Below, one piece after another: positions 36,111 through 45,065 of a DNA stretch of 64,000 bases. Numbering within the stretch: position 1 is the first letter of the stretch; the number at the start of each line of letters is the position of its first letter. The stretch is from contig NZ_BJEG01000001.1 in NCBI RefSeq assembly GCF_005405545.1, forward strand, positions 186,001-250,000. The letters run 5' to 3'. The DNA is from Weissella hellenica (lineage in GTDB: Bacteria > Bacillota > Bacilli > Lactobacillales > Lactobacillaceae). The translations under genes were made by a program, and so were the position numbers. The notes beneath the pieces are model-generated. The model searched no databases, was not told the origin of the DNA, and saw nothing but the letters and a program-made list of their open reading frames with translations.

Positions 36111-36270
36111 TTATTGCATAAATTATCGTTAAGTGCTAATATTTATACATTGATAACGAATAGTAGTTGGGCAGTAGTCGTTTGGATGAGTAAAAAAGAG
36201 GTATATGTGCTTCTTTATTGCATAAAAAATATGCTTATAAGCAATTTTAACCCTGTTTATTGCATATAAT
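36111..36270 (+). promoter_or_regulatory. Control region of the amino-acid ABC operon with three TTATTGCATA copies
   Basis: The 301-bp gap after the DUF2922 gene contains the identical 10-mer TTATTGCATA at 36111-36120, 36215-36224 and 36257-36266. The offsets are 104 and 42 bp, close to 10 and 4 helical turns. The last copy overlaps the TATAAT box at 36265-36270. There is no good -35. This looks like binding sites for an unidentified regulator; no riboswitch or T-box fold was recognised. Confidence 0.55.
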
Positions 36271-36320
36271 TTCAGTTACTGTTAGTGTTTTATGGATCAG
36301 CAATAGATGGGAGTCAAAAT

Positions 36321-37052
36321 ATGGCAATTTTAGAAATAAAAGATTTACATAAAGAGTACGGTGGTAATACAGTATTAAAGTCAATTAATGCTGGGGTTGA
36401 AGAAGGTGATGTTATTGCAATTTTAGGGCCTTCTGGTACGGGAAAATCAACATTATTACGTGAGTTAAACATGTTAGAACATCCAACATCAGGTGCTGTG
36501 ATTTTTGACGGTCAAGATATTACACAAGCCAACGAAGCACAACTTGATAAGATTCGGCAGGAGTTAGGAATGGTTTTTCAAAGCTTTAACCTTTTCCCTA
36601 ATATGACTGTTTTGGATAATGTCAAAATTGCATTGGTAAAGGTTAAGGGTGTTGCTGATAGTGAAGCAACTAAAACAGCTGAGAAATTTTTGGCGAAAGT
36701 GGGCGTAGCAGATAAAGCAAATGTTTATCCAGCATCATTATCTGGTGGACAACAGCAACGTGTCGCGATTGCTCGAGCATTGGCCATGAATCCTAAAATT
36801 ATGTTGTTTGATGAACCAACATCAGCATTAGATCCTGAAATGGTTGGAGAAGTCTTGAAAACAATGCGTGAATTAGCGCTAGAAGGTATGACAATGCTTG
36901 TCGTAACTCACGAAATGGGCTTTGCTCGTGAAGTGGCTTCAAAAATTTGGTTTATGAGTGATGGCGAAATGACAGCTTACAATACGCCAAATAACTTTTT
37001 TGAAAATTCAGATTCAGAACGTGTACAGAGTTTCTTAGCGAAGATGTTGTAA
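36321..37052 (+). CDS. glnQ: Polar amino-acid (glutamine-type) ABC transporter ATPase
   Basis: This 243-residue ATPase of the polar amino-acid uptake family has Walker A GPSGTGKSTLLRELN, a Q-loop VFQSFNLFPNMTVLDN, signature LSGGQQQRVAIARAL, Walker B IMLFDEPTSALDPE and the H-loop VVTHEMGFA. I start it at MAILEIKDL (GGGAG 7 nt upstream); a longer frame lacks a ribosome site. It precedes the fused binding-protein/permease gene by 16 bp. The substrate is probably glutamine or a related amino acid, by analogy with GlnPQ. Confidence 0.92.
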   Translation: MAILEIKDLHKEYGGNTVLKSINAGVEEGDVIAILGPSGTGKSTLLRELNMLEHPTSGAVIFDGQDITQANEAQLDKIRQELGMVFQSFNLFPNMTVLDNVKIALVKVKGVADSEATKTAEKFLAKVGVADKANVYPASLSGGQQQRVAIARALAMNPKIMLFDEPTSALDPEMVGEVLKTMRELALEGMTMLVVTHEMGFAREVASKIWFMSDGEMTAYNTPNNFFENSDSERVQSFLAKML

Positions 37053-37068
37053 GAGAGGCATTTTATTT

Positions 37069-38550
37069 ATGAAAAAATGGGTAAAAAAATTAGTCATGTT
37101 AGCCATGACCGTTGGTTTGGTAATGAGTAGTGGGCTAGGTATTGTGGGCATTTCATCCGTAAGTGCTGCACAATCTGATCCAACGTTAGACCGAATTAAG
37201 AAGTCGGGAAAGTTAGTTGTCGGAACATCAGCTGACTATGCTCCCTATGAATTCCATACAACTGAAAATGGTAAAGATAAGATTGTTGGATTTGATATTG
37301 CGGCGGCTCGTGAAATCGGTAAGCAACTAGGTGTTAAAACTGAAATTCAAGAAATGAGTTTTGATGCTTTGCTTGGTGCGGTTAAAACTGGCAAAGTTGA
37401 TGTGGTTGTTGCCGGTATGACTGAAACACCAGAAAGAGCACAAGAAGTTAATTTCTCAAAACCGTATTTTGTTGATAAAAACGTTGTGTTAACCTTGAAA
37501 GAAAATAAAGATAAGTGGGCAACCTTAGACCAATTACGTTCAGCCAAGTTAGCTGCACAGGTTTCTTCTAAACAGGACGACTTAGCACATGAATTAACTG
37601 ATAAAAACGTTGTTTCATTGAAAAAGATTACCGATGAAGTGACGCAATTAACACAAAAGAAAGTTGATGGCGTTGTTGTTGCAAGTACAACTGCTAAAAG
37701 TTATCTAGAGCAAAGTAATCAATTTGCTGTTTCACCAGCTAAATTACCAGGGATTAGCAATGGATCATCTGTTGTTATGAATAAAAACGCCACGGTCTTG
37801 CAGGCAAAAATTGATAAAATTTTGGATGACCATATTATTGGGGCACCATTAAAGAAAATGCAAGATGATGCTATTAAGCAAATGAATAAGCAAGAGTCAT
37901 TTTTCCAAAAGTATGCACCTTACTTTATTAAAGGAACAGGATATACAATTGGATTAGCTGTTATTGGTGTGCTATTTGGTATTATATTAGGAATTATTTT
38001 TGCTTTGATGAAGTTGTCATCTGTCAAGGTGCTAAGATGGTTAGCTGCTGCTTATATTGAAGCAGTTCGTGGTGTACCATTATTGATTCAAGTATTTATT
38101 GTTTATTTTGGAACGCAAGCAATTGGGTTGAACGTTTCAAGTTTCTTAGCTGGTGCAATCGCCATGTTTTTAAATTCAGGTGCGTATGTTGCCGAAATTA
38201 TTCGTTCAGGAATACAAGCAGTGCCTAATGGTCAAACTGAAGCAGCCCGTTCATTGGGATTTACTAAGGGGCAAACAATGCGTTACATGGTGTTACCACA
38301 AGCCATTAAGAATATTTTGCCAGCTTTGGGTAATGAATTTGTCACGGTTATTAAAGAAGGTTCAGTTGTCTCAGTTATTGGGGTAGGTGAACTAACCTTC
38401 CAAACATCAGTCGTCCAGGGTGCTTCGTTTAAGCCATTTATTCCACTGATGATTACAGCTGTCATTTACTTCATTTTGACGTTTGGTATTAGTCGTTTGT
38501 TGAATTTGTTTGAAAAGAAATTACGTAAGTCAGATAAGACTTTGGGTTAA
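37069..38550 (+). CDS. glnP: Amino-acid ABC transporter fused binding protein and permease (GlnP-like)
   Basis: The 493-residue fusion has a signal/anchor segment (about 8-32), a family-3 extracellular solute-binding domain (about 40-265, VVGTSADYAPYEF, GFDIAAAREIGK, VVVAGMTETPERA) and a membrane domain (about 285-485) with the EAA loop in GQTEAARSLGFTKGQTMRYMVLPQAIK. Each transporter dimer carries two tethered receptors. Lactococcal GlnP has two binding domains in tandem; this one has one. Glutamine, glutamate or asparagine are possible substrates. Confidence 0.92.
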   Translation: MKKWVKKLVMLAMTVGLVMSSGLGIVGISSVSAAQSDPTLDRIKKSGKLVVGTSADYAPYEFHTTENGKDKIVGFDIAAAREIGKQLGVKTEIQEMSFDALLGAVKTGKVDVVVAGMTETPERAQEVNFSKPYFVDKNVVLTLKENKDKWATLDQLRSAKLAAQVSSKQDDLAHELTDKNVVSLKKITDEVTQLTQKKVDGVVVASTTAKSYLEQSNQFAVSPAKLPGISNGSSVVMNKNATVLQAKIDKILDDHIIGAPLKKMQDDAIKQMNKQESFFQKYAPYFIKGTGYTIGLAVIGVLFGIILGIIFALMKLSSVKVLRWLAAAYIEAVRGVPLLIQVFIVYFGTQAIGLNVSSFLAGAIAMFLNSGAYVAEIIRSGIQAVPNGQTEAARSLGFTKGQTMRYMVLPQAIKNILPALGNEFVTVIKEGSVVSVIGVGELTFQTSVVQGASFKPFIPLMITAVIYFILTFGISRLLNLFEKKLRKSDKTLG

Positions 38551-38587
38551 TAGTATAGATTAAAAGCATAAAATAATTGTTTTAAAC

Positions 38588-38674
38588 AAAGACATCAATC
38601 TACTATTTATAAAATGGTTAGATTGATGTCTTTTAAATATAACAAAAGGTGTAACTATAACGCCTTTTGTTATA
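38588..38674 (+). terminator. Two consecutive hairpins after glnP
   Basis: AAAGACATCAATCTA with TAGATTGATGTCTTT (38588-38633) is a perfect 15-bp stem followed by T residues. A second perfect 12-bp stem, TATAACAAAAGG with CCTTTTGTTATA (38638-38674), follows after 4 bp without a U tract. The first is the terminator; the second may be a backup or belong to the ybaK leader. Confidence 0.8.
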
Positions 38675-38743
38675 TTCTTATATATGTAAAAAAGTACAAT
38701 TTGATTAACATATTAAAATAGATAAAAAGCAAGGAGAGACTGC

Positions 38744-39238
38744 ATGGCAAAGAAGCGACGTATTAAGAAAAATTTAGTTGAGCAAATTTTAGATAAAGCA
38801 GATATTCCATATGAAACCATTGTGTTTTCTGGTGGTATGCAACGTAATCAGTCCGAATTAGATGCCTATGGGCTAACTGATCACGATATCTACAAAACAT
38901 TAGCTTTAGAAGGTAATGTTACGGGACCAGTGATTGGAATTGTACCAGTTGATGACCATCTGAATGAAAAGAAGTTAGCTGCTGTATCAGGTAATAAGCG
39001 CGTTGATATGATTCCGACAAAAGATTTACAAAAAACGACAGGGTATGTGCATGGTGCTAATAATCCAGTCGGAATATGGCAAACTAAGAAATTCCCAATT
39101 TATTTTGACGATAGTGCCAAACAAGCAGGTATGATTACAATATCAGCTGGTGAAATTGGCCGATCAATTCGCATCGATGCAGTTGCGTTAGCTGAATTTG
39201 TGCACGGTCAATTTGCGCCGATTAGTACGGACGAATAA
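38744..39238 (+). CDS. ybaK: YbaK/EbsC-type Cys-tRNA(Pro) deacylase
   Basis: The 164-residue protein of the YbaK branch removes cysteine mis-attached to tRNA-Pro. The DxxxxxTLALEG region appears as DIYKTLALEG, with the conserved lysines in LNEKKLAAVSGNKRVDMI and the GYVHGANNPVGI loop. AAGGAGAG lies 8 nt before the ATG. Only 2 bp separate it from the following membrane protein gene, so they are probably cotranscribed, although their functions look unrelated. Confidence 0.9.
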   Translation: MAKKRRIKKNLVEQILDKADIPYETIVFSGGMQRNQSELDAYGLTDHDIYKTLALEGNVTGPVIGIVPVDDHLNEKKLAAVSGNKRVDMIPTKDLQKTTGYVHGANNPVGIWQTKKFPIYFDDSAKQAGMITISAGEIGRSIRIDAVALAEFVHGQFAPISTDE

Positions 39239-39240
39239 AT

Positions 39241-39954
39241 ATGATGGAAATGATGATTGGGCGTTCAATCATTTGGGTGCTCTTGATTTTTTTAATTATG
39301 CCTTTAGCTGCAAGTTATGTCATTTCATGGTTGACGATGAAGTCTCAACGGCATTTAATGTTGCGCTTTGGTCAACATGCGCCATTTATTTTTAGTTGGC
39401 TGGGGACAATCGTTCATGAATTAGCACACGCATTATTAGCACTGTTGTTTGGTCATCATCTTGATAAAATCGTGTTGTTAACAAATCCTTTTAAATCAGA
39501 TAAAGACAGACGATTAGGCTATGTAGACCATTCATGGCATTCGCATAATCTTTATCAACGTCTGGGTAATTTTTTTATTGGGTTAGCGCCAATGTTGGTG
39601 ATTTCTTTGGTTACCGGGATAATAACGCAAATTTTATGGCCAAATTTATTTGACATTCAAACACTGGGGTGGCATGTTTTTGTGGGTGTACCTGGTTGGC
39701 AAATTGTGATTTGGATATGTCTGATATTCAATCTAAACTTGGGGATGAATATTAGTTCAGCTGACTGGCATAATGTATGGCAAGGCTTGACAGTGTACAT
39801 CATGTTTTTGTTAATTGTGGGTCTAATTCTCGGATTGTTTATTATAGATGATGCTCTGATTTGGGAAACAGTTGGATATTGGTTGGCCATGACGTGGTTA
39901 ATCAATTTTGGCATTAGTTTAGTTATTATGGGTCTGACGAGTATATTAGTATAG
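39241..39954 (+). CDS. Membrane protein with HELAH zinc-protease motif (M50-like)
   Basis: The 237-residue protein has about five membrane segments and the motif HELAH (H59, E60, H63) at the start of the second segment, as in intramembrane zinc proteases. D175 in SSADW is a candidate third ligand in place of the usual LDG motif, similar to small M50-like/DUF3267 proteins. It has no PDZ domain. It starts 2 bp after ybaK without a clear ribosome site; ATG codons at 39241, 39244, 39250 and 39253 are all possible. The substrate is unknown. Confidence 0.65.
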   Translation: MMEMMIGRSIIWVLLIFLIMPLAASYVISWLTMKSQRHLMLRFGQHAPFIFSWLGTIVHELAHALLALLFGHHLDKIVLLTNPFKSDKDRRLGYVDHSWHSHNLYQRLGNFFIGLAPMLVISLVTGIITQILWPNLFDIQTLGWHVFVGVPGWQIVIWICLIFNLNLGMNISSADWHNVWQGLTVYIMFLLIVGLILGLFIIDDALIWETVGYWLAMTWLINFGISLVIMGLTSILV

Positions 39955-39974
39955 CAGAATGATGGGGGAATAAG

Positions 39975-40643
39975 ATGGGATATGATGAAGCAGAAAAGTT
40001 AACACACATTAAAGAATTTACGAAAAAAGTTTTGCAAAGTGACAAGACTGGTCATGATATGACACACATTGAACGAGTATTGGCGATGACTCAGCACATA
40101 TTAGTGACAGAACCAACTGCAAATGCTTTTGTGGCACAAGCAGCAGCCCTTTTACATGATACTTATGATGACAAATTATTTGATGATGTAGAGTTAGCAA
40201 AAGCACGTGTGATCAAGCTATTAACAGATATTGCGGTACCAGCTGAACAACAAGTTGATATTTTTAATATCATTGACAATATGTCATGGAGTAAACAACG
40301 TTTTGGTAAACCAGTAAGATTATCGTTAGCGGGCAAAATTGTCCAAGATGCAGATCGTTTAGATGCTATTGGTGCGATTGCAATTGCCCGCGCAATCCAA
40401 TTTGGTGCTATTAAAGGTGATCCTTTATATGACCCTGCGATGCCACCGCGTCGAATCGCAACTAAGGCGGCTTATCGTAAAGGTGAAGGTAATACCGTTA
40501 TCAACCATTTTTACGAAAAATTATTTCTACTGAAAGATTATTTGAATACGCTCGAAGGACAACGAATTGGTATTGAACGTGATCGGATTATGCATGATTT
40601 TGTGAATCAATTTGAAAAAGAATGGCAACAAAAAGATTATTAA
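39975..40643 (+). CDS. HD-domain phosphohydrolase (YedJ-like)
   Basis: This 222-residue metal-dependent hydrolase has the HD signature H (GHDMTHIERV), HD (AALLHDTYDD) and a distal D (VQDADRLDAIGAIAIARA). It resembles the YedJ/YpgQ group, whose members hydrolyse nucleotides or phosphorylated small molecules; some are pyrophosphohydrolases. GGGGGA precedes the ATG. It follows the HELAH gene by 20 bp, so ybaK, the HELAH gene and this gene likely form one operon ending at the next terminator. Confidence 0.87.
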   Translation: MGYDEAEKLTHIKEFTKKVLQSDKTGHDMTHIERVLAMTQHILVTEPTANAFVAQAAALLHDTYDDKLFDDVELAKARVIKLLTDIAVPAEQQVDIFNIIDNMSWSKQRFGKPVRLSLAGKIVQDADRLDAIGAIAIARAIQFGAIKGDPLYDPAMPPRRIATKAAYRKGEGNTVINHFYEKLFLLKDYLNTLEGQRIGIERDRIMHDFVNQFEKEWQQKDY

Positions 40644-40657
40644 AATAAGCGAACAAG

Positions 40658-40691
40658 AAAGTGGTCGATCAATTTTTGGTTGGACCACTTT
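40658..40691 (+). terminator. Terminator after the HD hydrolase
   Basis: AAAGTGGTC pairs with GACCACTTT around a 16-nt loop, followed by a short T tract. Confidence 0.75.
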
Positions 40692-40731
40692 TATGTTATG
40701 ATTATACCTTGTAACGAACAGGAGGTTAACA

Positions 40732-41463
40732 ATGGCCAAAGAAGTCCTATATATGAAGGTGCTCAATGATTTAAATAGGCGTATAAATGCCCAAGAGTTT
40801 CCTGATTTAAAACTGCCAGATGAACGGTCGTTAGCAACTTCATATGGTGTTTCACGTAGCTCAATTAAACGCGCTTTAAATGTGTTAGTGCGACAAGGTA
40901 TTATTTTTAAAAAACGTGGTTCGGGTACGTTTGTTAATCCATTGTATTTAAAGAATCAGGGGATGTTTCATGCCGTCGGCCATAACTTAGGTGTTTCTGA
41001 TGCCTTTCGGTTTAATGGTGAAACGCCTGCAATTAAATTGTTAGTTTTCGAAAAAGATGCTGCCAATGAAGAAGATAAAGAAGCATTATTTTTAAATGAA
41101 TCAGATGAAGTATATCGCATTAAACGGTTGCGTACTTTGCAAAATCAAGCTTTCATGATTGAAAATGCGGTTATCCCAGTTAAACTACTGCCCGTATTAA
41201 CGGCTGAAGATATGACGCATTCTATGTTTCAATATGCAGAGCAAACAACAAAGAGAGCTGTAACAAAATCATTTATGACGATTACAGCAGAACCATCACA
41301 GGATGAAGATCAAGAGTATTTACAGTTAGGCGCCAATGAACCAGTCGGCATTATGTCTGGTGTGTTTTTCTTGGATGATGGCACACCGTTTGAAGTCGGC
41401 CAAATGCGGGTTCATTATAAATACATGCGCTACAATAGTTTCGTTAGTTTGGACGGTGAATAA
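40732..41463 (+). CDS. GntR-family regulator with UTRA domain
   Basis: The 243-residue regulator has an N-terminal GntR winged helix (about 5-72, LPDERSLATSYGVSRSSIKRALNVL) and a C-terminal UTRA ligand-binding domain (about 90-240). HutC-type regulators commonly bind sugar phosphates or amino sugars. AGGAGGT is 6 nt before the ATG. It sits directly upstream of xfp in the same direction. The 147-bp gap holds an AATTGGA-ACGG-TCCAATT dyad, so it may control xfp; this is inference from position. Confidence 0.85.
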   Translation: MAKEVLYMKVLNDLNRRINAQEFPDLKLPDERSLATSYGVSRSSIKRALNVLVRQGIIFKKRGSGTFVNPLYLKNQGMFHAVGHNLGVSDAFRFNGETPAIKLLVFEKDAANEEDKEALFLNESDEVYRIKRLRTLQNQAFMIENAVIPVKLLPVLTAEDMTHSMFQYAEQTTKRAVTKSFMTITAEPSQDEDQEYLQLGANEPVGIMSGVFFLDDGTPFEVGQMRVHYKYMRYNSFVSLDGE

Positions 41464-41472
41464 ACTGTTTTT

Positions 41473-41569
41473 TTGTACCGTAATTGGAACGGTCCAATTG
41501 AGAGTTTTTTATTGTACCTAAGTTCAAAATCTGTTATTATAATACTTGTAATCCAGAAGATAACTTCTG
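41473..41569 (+). promoter_or_regulatory. xfp promoter region: dyad, promoter and 5' leader hairpin
   Basis: TTGTACC occurs twice (41473-41479 and 41512-41518). Between them AATTGGA and TCCAATT form a dyad (41482-41499). The promoter is -35 TTGTAC (41512-41517), 17-nt spacer and -10 TATTAT (41535-41540) with upstream TGT. The transcript should start near 41547 and quickly form CAGAAG-ATAA-CTTCTG (41554-41569), a 5' hairpin of the kind that protects abundant mRNAs. Confidence 0.75.
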
Positions 41570-41610
41570 CGATATAACCTTTCTCAAAAATAAAAGGAGA
41601 TTTAATCAAA

Positions 41611-44070
41611 ATGGCAGTAGATTTTGATTCAAAGGCATATCTAGAAAAGGTAGACGCTTGGTGGCGTGCTACCAACTACCTTTCAGCAGGTATGATCTTT
41701 TTGAAGAGCAACCCATTATTTTCAGTAACTAACACACCAATTCAAGCGGATGATGTTAAAGTAAAGCCAATCGGTCACTGGGGAACTATCTCAGGACAAA
41801 CTTTCTTATATGCACATGCTAACCGTTTGATCAACAAGTTTGACTTGGACATGTTCTACATCGGGGGACCTGGTCACGGTGGTCAAGTTATGGTTACGAA
41901 CTCATACTTGGACGGTACTTATACTGAAAGTTACCCTGAAATTACACAAGATGTTGATGGTATGGCACGTTTGTTCAAGCGTTTCTCATTCCCTGGTGGA
42001 ATTGGATCACACATGACTGCACAAACACCAGGTTCATTGCACGAAGGTGGTGAGTTAGGTTACTCACTATCTCACGCAACTGGTGCTATTTTGGATAATC
42101 CTAACCAAATCGCTTTCACTGTTATTGGTGATGGTGAAGTTGAAACTGGTCCTGCAATGACTGCATGGCACTCAATCAAGTTCATCAACCCTAAGAATGA
42201 TGGTGCAGTATTGCCAATCTTGGACTTAAACGGATTTAAGATTTCAAATCCAACAATCTTCTCACGTATGAGTGATGAAGAAATTACTAAGTTCTTCGAA
42301 GGTTTGGGATACTCACCACGTTTCATCGAAAACGATGATATTCACGACTACATGGCATACCACGAATTGGCTGCTAAGGTATTTGATGACGCTATTTCAG
42401 ATATCCAAGCTATTCAAAAGGCAGCCCGTGAAGACGGTTGCTACGCTGATGGTGAAATTGCTGCATGGCCTGTTATCATTGCTCGTTTGCCAAAGGGTTG
42501 GGGTGGACCCACTCACAACGCAGCTGGTGAACCAATTGAAGATTCATTCCGTGCTCACCAAGTGCCACTTCCTTTGGAACAAGGCAAGATGGATACTTTG
42601 CCTGAATTCGAAGAATGGTTGAATTCATACAAGCCAACAGAATTGTTTAATGCTGATGGTTCATTGAAGGCAGAAGTTGCTGAAATTGCTCCAAAGGGCG
42701 ACAAGCGTATGGCAGCTAATTATGCTGCTAACGGTGGTCGTCGTCGTGGTGATGCACCTACTGATTTGACTTTGCCAAATTGGAAAGACTTTGCTAACGA
42801 GATTACTGATGAAACTCGTGGAACTGAATTGGCAGACGGTAGCAAGAACATGGACATGAATGTCTTGTCAAACTACTTTGCTGAAGTTTCAAAGTTGAAC
42901 CCAACTTCATTCCGTATCTTCGGACCTGACGAAACGATGTCAAATCGTTTGTGGGGTATGTTCGAAGTAACTAACCGTCAATGGATGGAACAAGTTAAGG
43001 AACCTAATGACCAACACCAAGCACCTGAAGGTCGTATCTTGGACTCACAATTGTCAGAGCACCAAGCTGAAGGTTGGTTAGAAGCATACACATTGACTGG
43101 TCGTGTTGGTGTCTTTGCATCATACGAATCATTCCTACGTGTTGTGGACTCAATGATTACACAACACTTCAAGTGGTTGCGTCATGCTTCAGAACAACCA
43201 TGGCGTAATGATTATCCATCATTGAACTTGATTTCAACTTCAACTGCTTTCCAACAAGATCACAACGGTTACACTCACCAAGATCCTGGAATGTTGACAC
43301 ACTTGGCTGAAAAGAAGGCTGATTTTATCCGCCAATACTTGCCAGCTGATGGTAACACTTTGTTGGCTGTCTTTGGTCGTGCATTTACTGAACGTCACAA
43401 GGTTAACCATGTTGTTGCTTCAAAGCAACCACGTCAACAATGGTTCTCAGTTGATGAAGCTGAAGAATTGGCTACTGAAGGAATCAAGGCTATTGACTGG
43501 GCATCAACTGTTGCTGAAGGTCAAGATGCAGATATCGTCTTCGCATCAGCTGGTGTTGAACCAACTATCGAAGCACTTGCTGCATTGCACTTGATCAACG
43601 AAGCATTCCCAGCCGTTAAGTTGCGTTACGTAAACGTTGTTGAATTGCACCGTTTGCTAAACAAGAATGGTAAGATGAACCACGAACGTGCATTGTCTGA
43701 TGAAAAGTTCAACGCATTGTTTGGTGAATCAGGAACACCTGTTATGTTCGCATTCCACGGCTTCGAAGATTTGATTGAATCAATATTCTACGAGCGTGAA
43801 CACTTAGGTGCTCATGTCCATGGTTACCGTGAAGATGGTGATATTACAACCACTTACGATATGCGTGTATATTCAGAATTGGATCGTTTCCACCAAGCTA
43901 AGGAAGCTGCACAAGTTTTGGCTGCCAAGGGTGTTATTGCTGCTGATGAAGCAGAAGCCTTTGATAACAAGATTGATGCTATCTTGGCAAAGCACTTCGA
44001 AGTTACTCGTAACGAGGGACATGATATCGAAGAGTTTACTGACTGGAAGTGGACTGCTTTAAACAAGTAA
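41611..44070 (+). CDS. xfp: D-xylulose-5-phosphate/fructose-6-phosphate phosphoketolase
   Basis: Xfp splits xylulose-5-P with phosphate into acetyl-P and glyceraldehyde-3-P, the key step of heterolactic fermentation. The 819-residue thiamine-diphosphate enzyme has [36 protein letters not shown] (TPP/Mg motif) and the C-terminal [20 protein letters not shown] stretch in pieces. Codon use is strongly biased to a few codons, as for the most abundant proteins. AAAGGAGA precedes the ATG. It is monocistronic with its own promoter and terminator. Confidence 0.97.
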   Translation: MAVDFDSKAYLEKVDAWWRATNYLSAGMIFLKSNPLFSVTNTPIQADDVKVKPIGHWGTISGQTFLYAHANRLINKFDLDMFYIGGPGHGGQVMVTNSYLDGTYTESYPEITQDVDGMARLFKRFSFPGGIGSHMTAQTPGSLHEGGELGYSLSHATGAILDNPNQIAFTVIGDGEVETGPAMTAWHSIKFINPKNDGAVLPILDLNGFKISNPTIFSRMSDEEITKFFEGLGYSPRFIENDDIHDYMAYHELAAKVFDDAISDIQAIQKAAREDGCYADGEIAAWPVIIARLPKGWGGPTHNAAGEPIEDSFRAHQVPLPLEQGKMDTLPEFEEWLNSYKPTELFNADGSLKAEVAEIAPKGDKRMAANYAANGGRRRGDAPTDLTLPNWKDFANEITDETRGTELADGSKNMDMNVLSNYFAEVSKLNPTSFRIFGPDETMSNRLWGMFEVTNRQWMEQVKEPNDQHQAPEGRILDSQLSEHQAEGWLEAYTLTGRVGVFASYESFLRVVDSMITQHFKWLRHASEQPWRNDYPSLNLISTSTAFQQDHNGYTHQDPGMLTHLAEKKADFIRQYLPADGNTLLAVFGRAFTERHKVNHVVASKQPRQQWFSVDEAEELATEGIKAIDWASTVAEGQDADIVFASAGVEPTIEALAALHLINEAFPAVKLRYVNVVELHRLLNKNGKMNHERALSDEKFNALFGESGTPVMFAFHGFEDLIESIFYEREHLGAHVHGYREDGDITTTYDMRVYSELDRFHQAKEAAQVLAAKGVIAADEAEAFDNKIDAILAKHFEVTRNEGHDIEEFTDWKWTALNK

Positions 44071-44105
44071 TCTACTGATCAGATTATTTTGAATCAATAA
44101 AATAG

Positions 44106-44155
44106 AAAGCTCATAATTACTACTTTTGGTGATTATGAGCTTTTTTTGGTATAAT
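44106..44155 (+). terminator. xfp terminator merged with the next promoter
   Basis: AAAGCTCATAATTAC pairs with GTGATTATGAGCTTT (44106-44143), followed by T to 44147. The last T and GG lead straight into the extended -10 TGGTATAAT (44147-44155) of the next gene. Confidence 0.88.
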
Positions 44156-44192
44156 TTAAAAAGGTGAATACGTTTTTTGAAGGAGAAAAATC

Positions 44193-44918
44193 ATGATTGT
44201 CTTGTTGGTATTAGGGATTGTTTTGCTGGCTTATGCGGCAATCCAAGGAGTGGTGCATCATCAAGTGCGATGGGTGCCAATTGTCGTTGGTTTATTGTTA
44301 ACTATTTCTATGAGTTTTGGTGTACGTCATGCGCAAGGACAACATTTTTTGATGTCGAAAGTTCCTTTGACAAAAACACAAAAAATTCAACCTGCAGTTA
44401 TAGTTAATGATTTTCATTTAATTACAACTGAGCAAGGGGTTGAAAATCGTTTACGTTATACATATAAGACGAATGACAAAACATACCAGACGCTAACGCA
44501 ACAAGCGAAAGCAGAGGTTGTTGCTGGTAAAAAAGCATCATTGAAGACGACAGTGATGACATATCAAGCCAACTCAACTTGGCGTCGTTTTTTGTTGCTA
44601 GGACAGGATACTTTAGAAAAGGGAACGACGACTTATAAGTTGACGTTACCTGAAGGGTGGTATGTTGTACCAGCTAATAAAGTTGATGATCTACAAAAAA
44701 TGGTTCAAGATAACGAAGGTAAATTAGCTAATCAAGTTCGTGATGAAATCAATAAAGAAGTGACAGTGAAAGTAAAAGCGGATAAAGATTTTGTTGATGA
44801 TAAAGCAGGACAAGATAAGTTGAAAAATAATGTCATTAAAAAAGTAACGACTGATTCAAATAAGCAATTAAAGGTCGATATGGTTAATCAAATTGCACAA
44901 TGGCAAAAGAATAACTAA
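44193..44918 (+). CDS. DUF4811 domain membrane protein
   Basis: The 241-residue protein has two N-terminal membrane segments (about 2-18 and 27-45) and a soluble domain whose end (STWRRFLLLGQ...YKLTLPEGWYVVP) matches the DUF4811 protein at 56322 in layout and in the final IPNNWQVV/LPEGWYVV strand. The C-terminal 70 residues are rich in Lys/Asp and probably helical. DUF4811 genes usually follow EmrB-type drug exporters; this copy stands alone between xfp and pepO. AAGGAG precedes the ATG. The function is unknown. Confidence 0.75.
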   Translation: MIVLLVLGIVLLAYAAIQGVVHHQVRWVPIVVGLLLTISMSFGVRHAQGQHFLMSKVPLTKTQKIQPAVIVNDFHLITTEQGVENRLRYTYKTNDKTYQTLTQQAKAEVVAGKKASLKTTVMTYQANSTWRRFLLLGQDTLEKGTTTYKLTLPEGWYVVPANKVDDLQKMVQDNEGKLANQVRDEINKEVTVKVKADKDFVDDKAGQDKLKNNVIKKVTTDSNKQLKVDMVNQIAQWQKNN

Positions 44919-44931
44919 TTTAGATGATAGG

Positions 44932-44972
44932 TAGAACACGCTAAGATTGATACTCTTACACGTGTTCTTTTT
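44932..44972 (+). terminator. Terminator after the DUF4811 gene
   Basis: AGAACACG pairs with CGTGTTCT around a 20-nt loop, followed by a T run. Confidence 0.75.
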
Positions 44973-45065
44973 TATAAATGACTTTAAATTTTAACGAAAT
45001 ATGTTCGGAAATGTTAAAGTGTGTTATCGTATTTTATAAGAAAAATAGAAATTTGAGGTGAAACA

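Noticed and set aside
36019..36320. Riboswitch or T-box before the amino-acid importer
   Set aside because: No T-box sequence (TGGNACC), no specifier stem and no competing terminator was seen; the gap has repeats and a promoter only.
38638..38674. Second hairpin after glnP as a regulatory RNA of ybaK
   Set aside because: It has no U tract and no alternative pairing with a downstream element that I could find; noted only with the terminator.
41482..41499. AATTGGA/TCCAATT dyad as terminator of the GntR gene
   Set aside because: The stem is short and AT-rich and the T tract begins 5 nt later, so termination would be poor; an operator is more likely.
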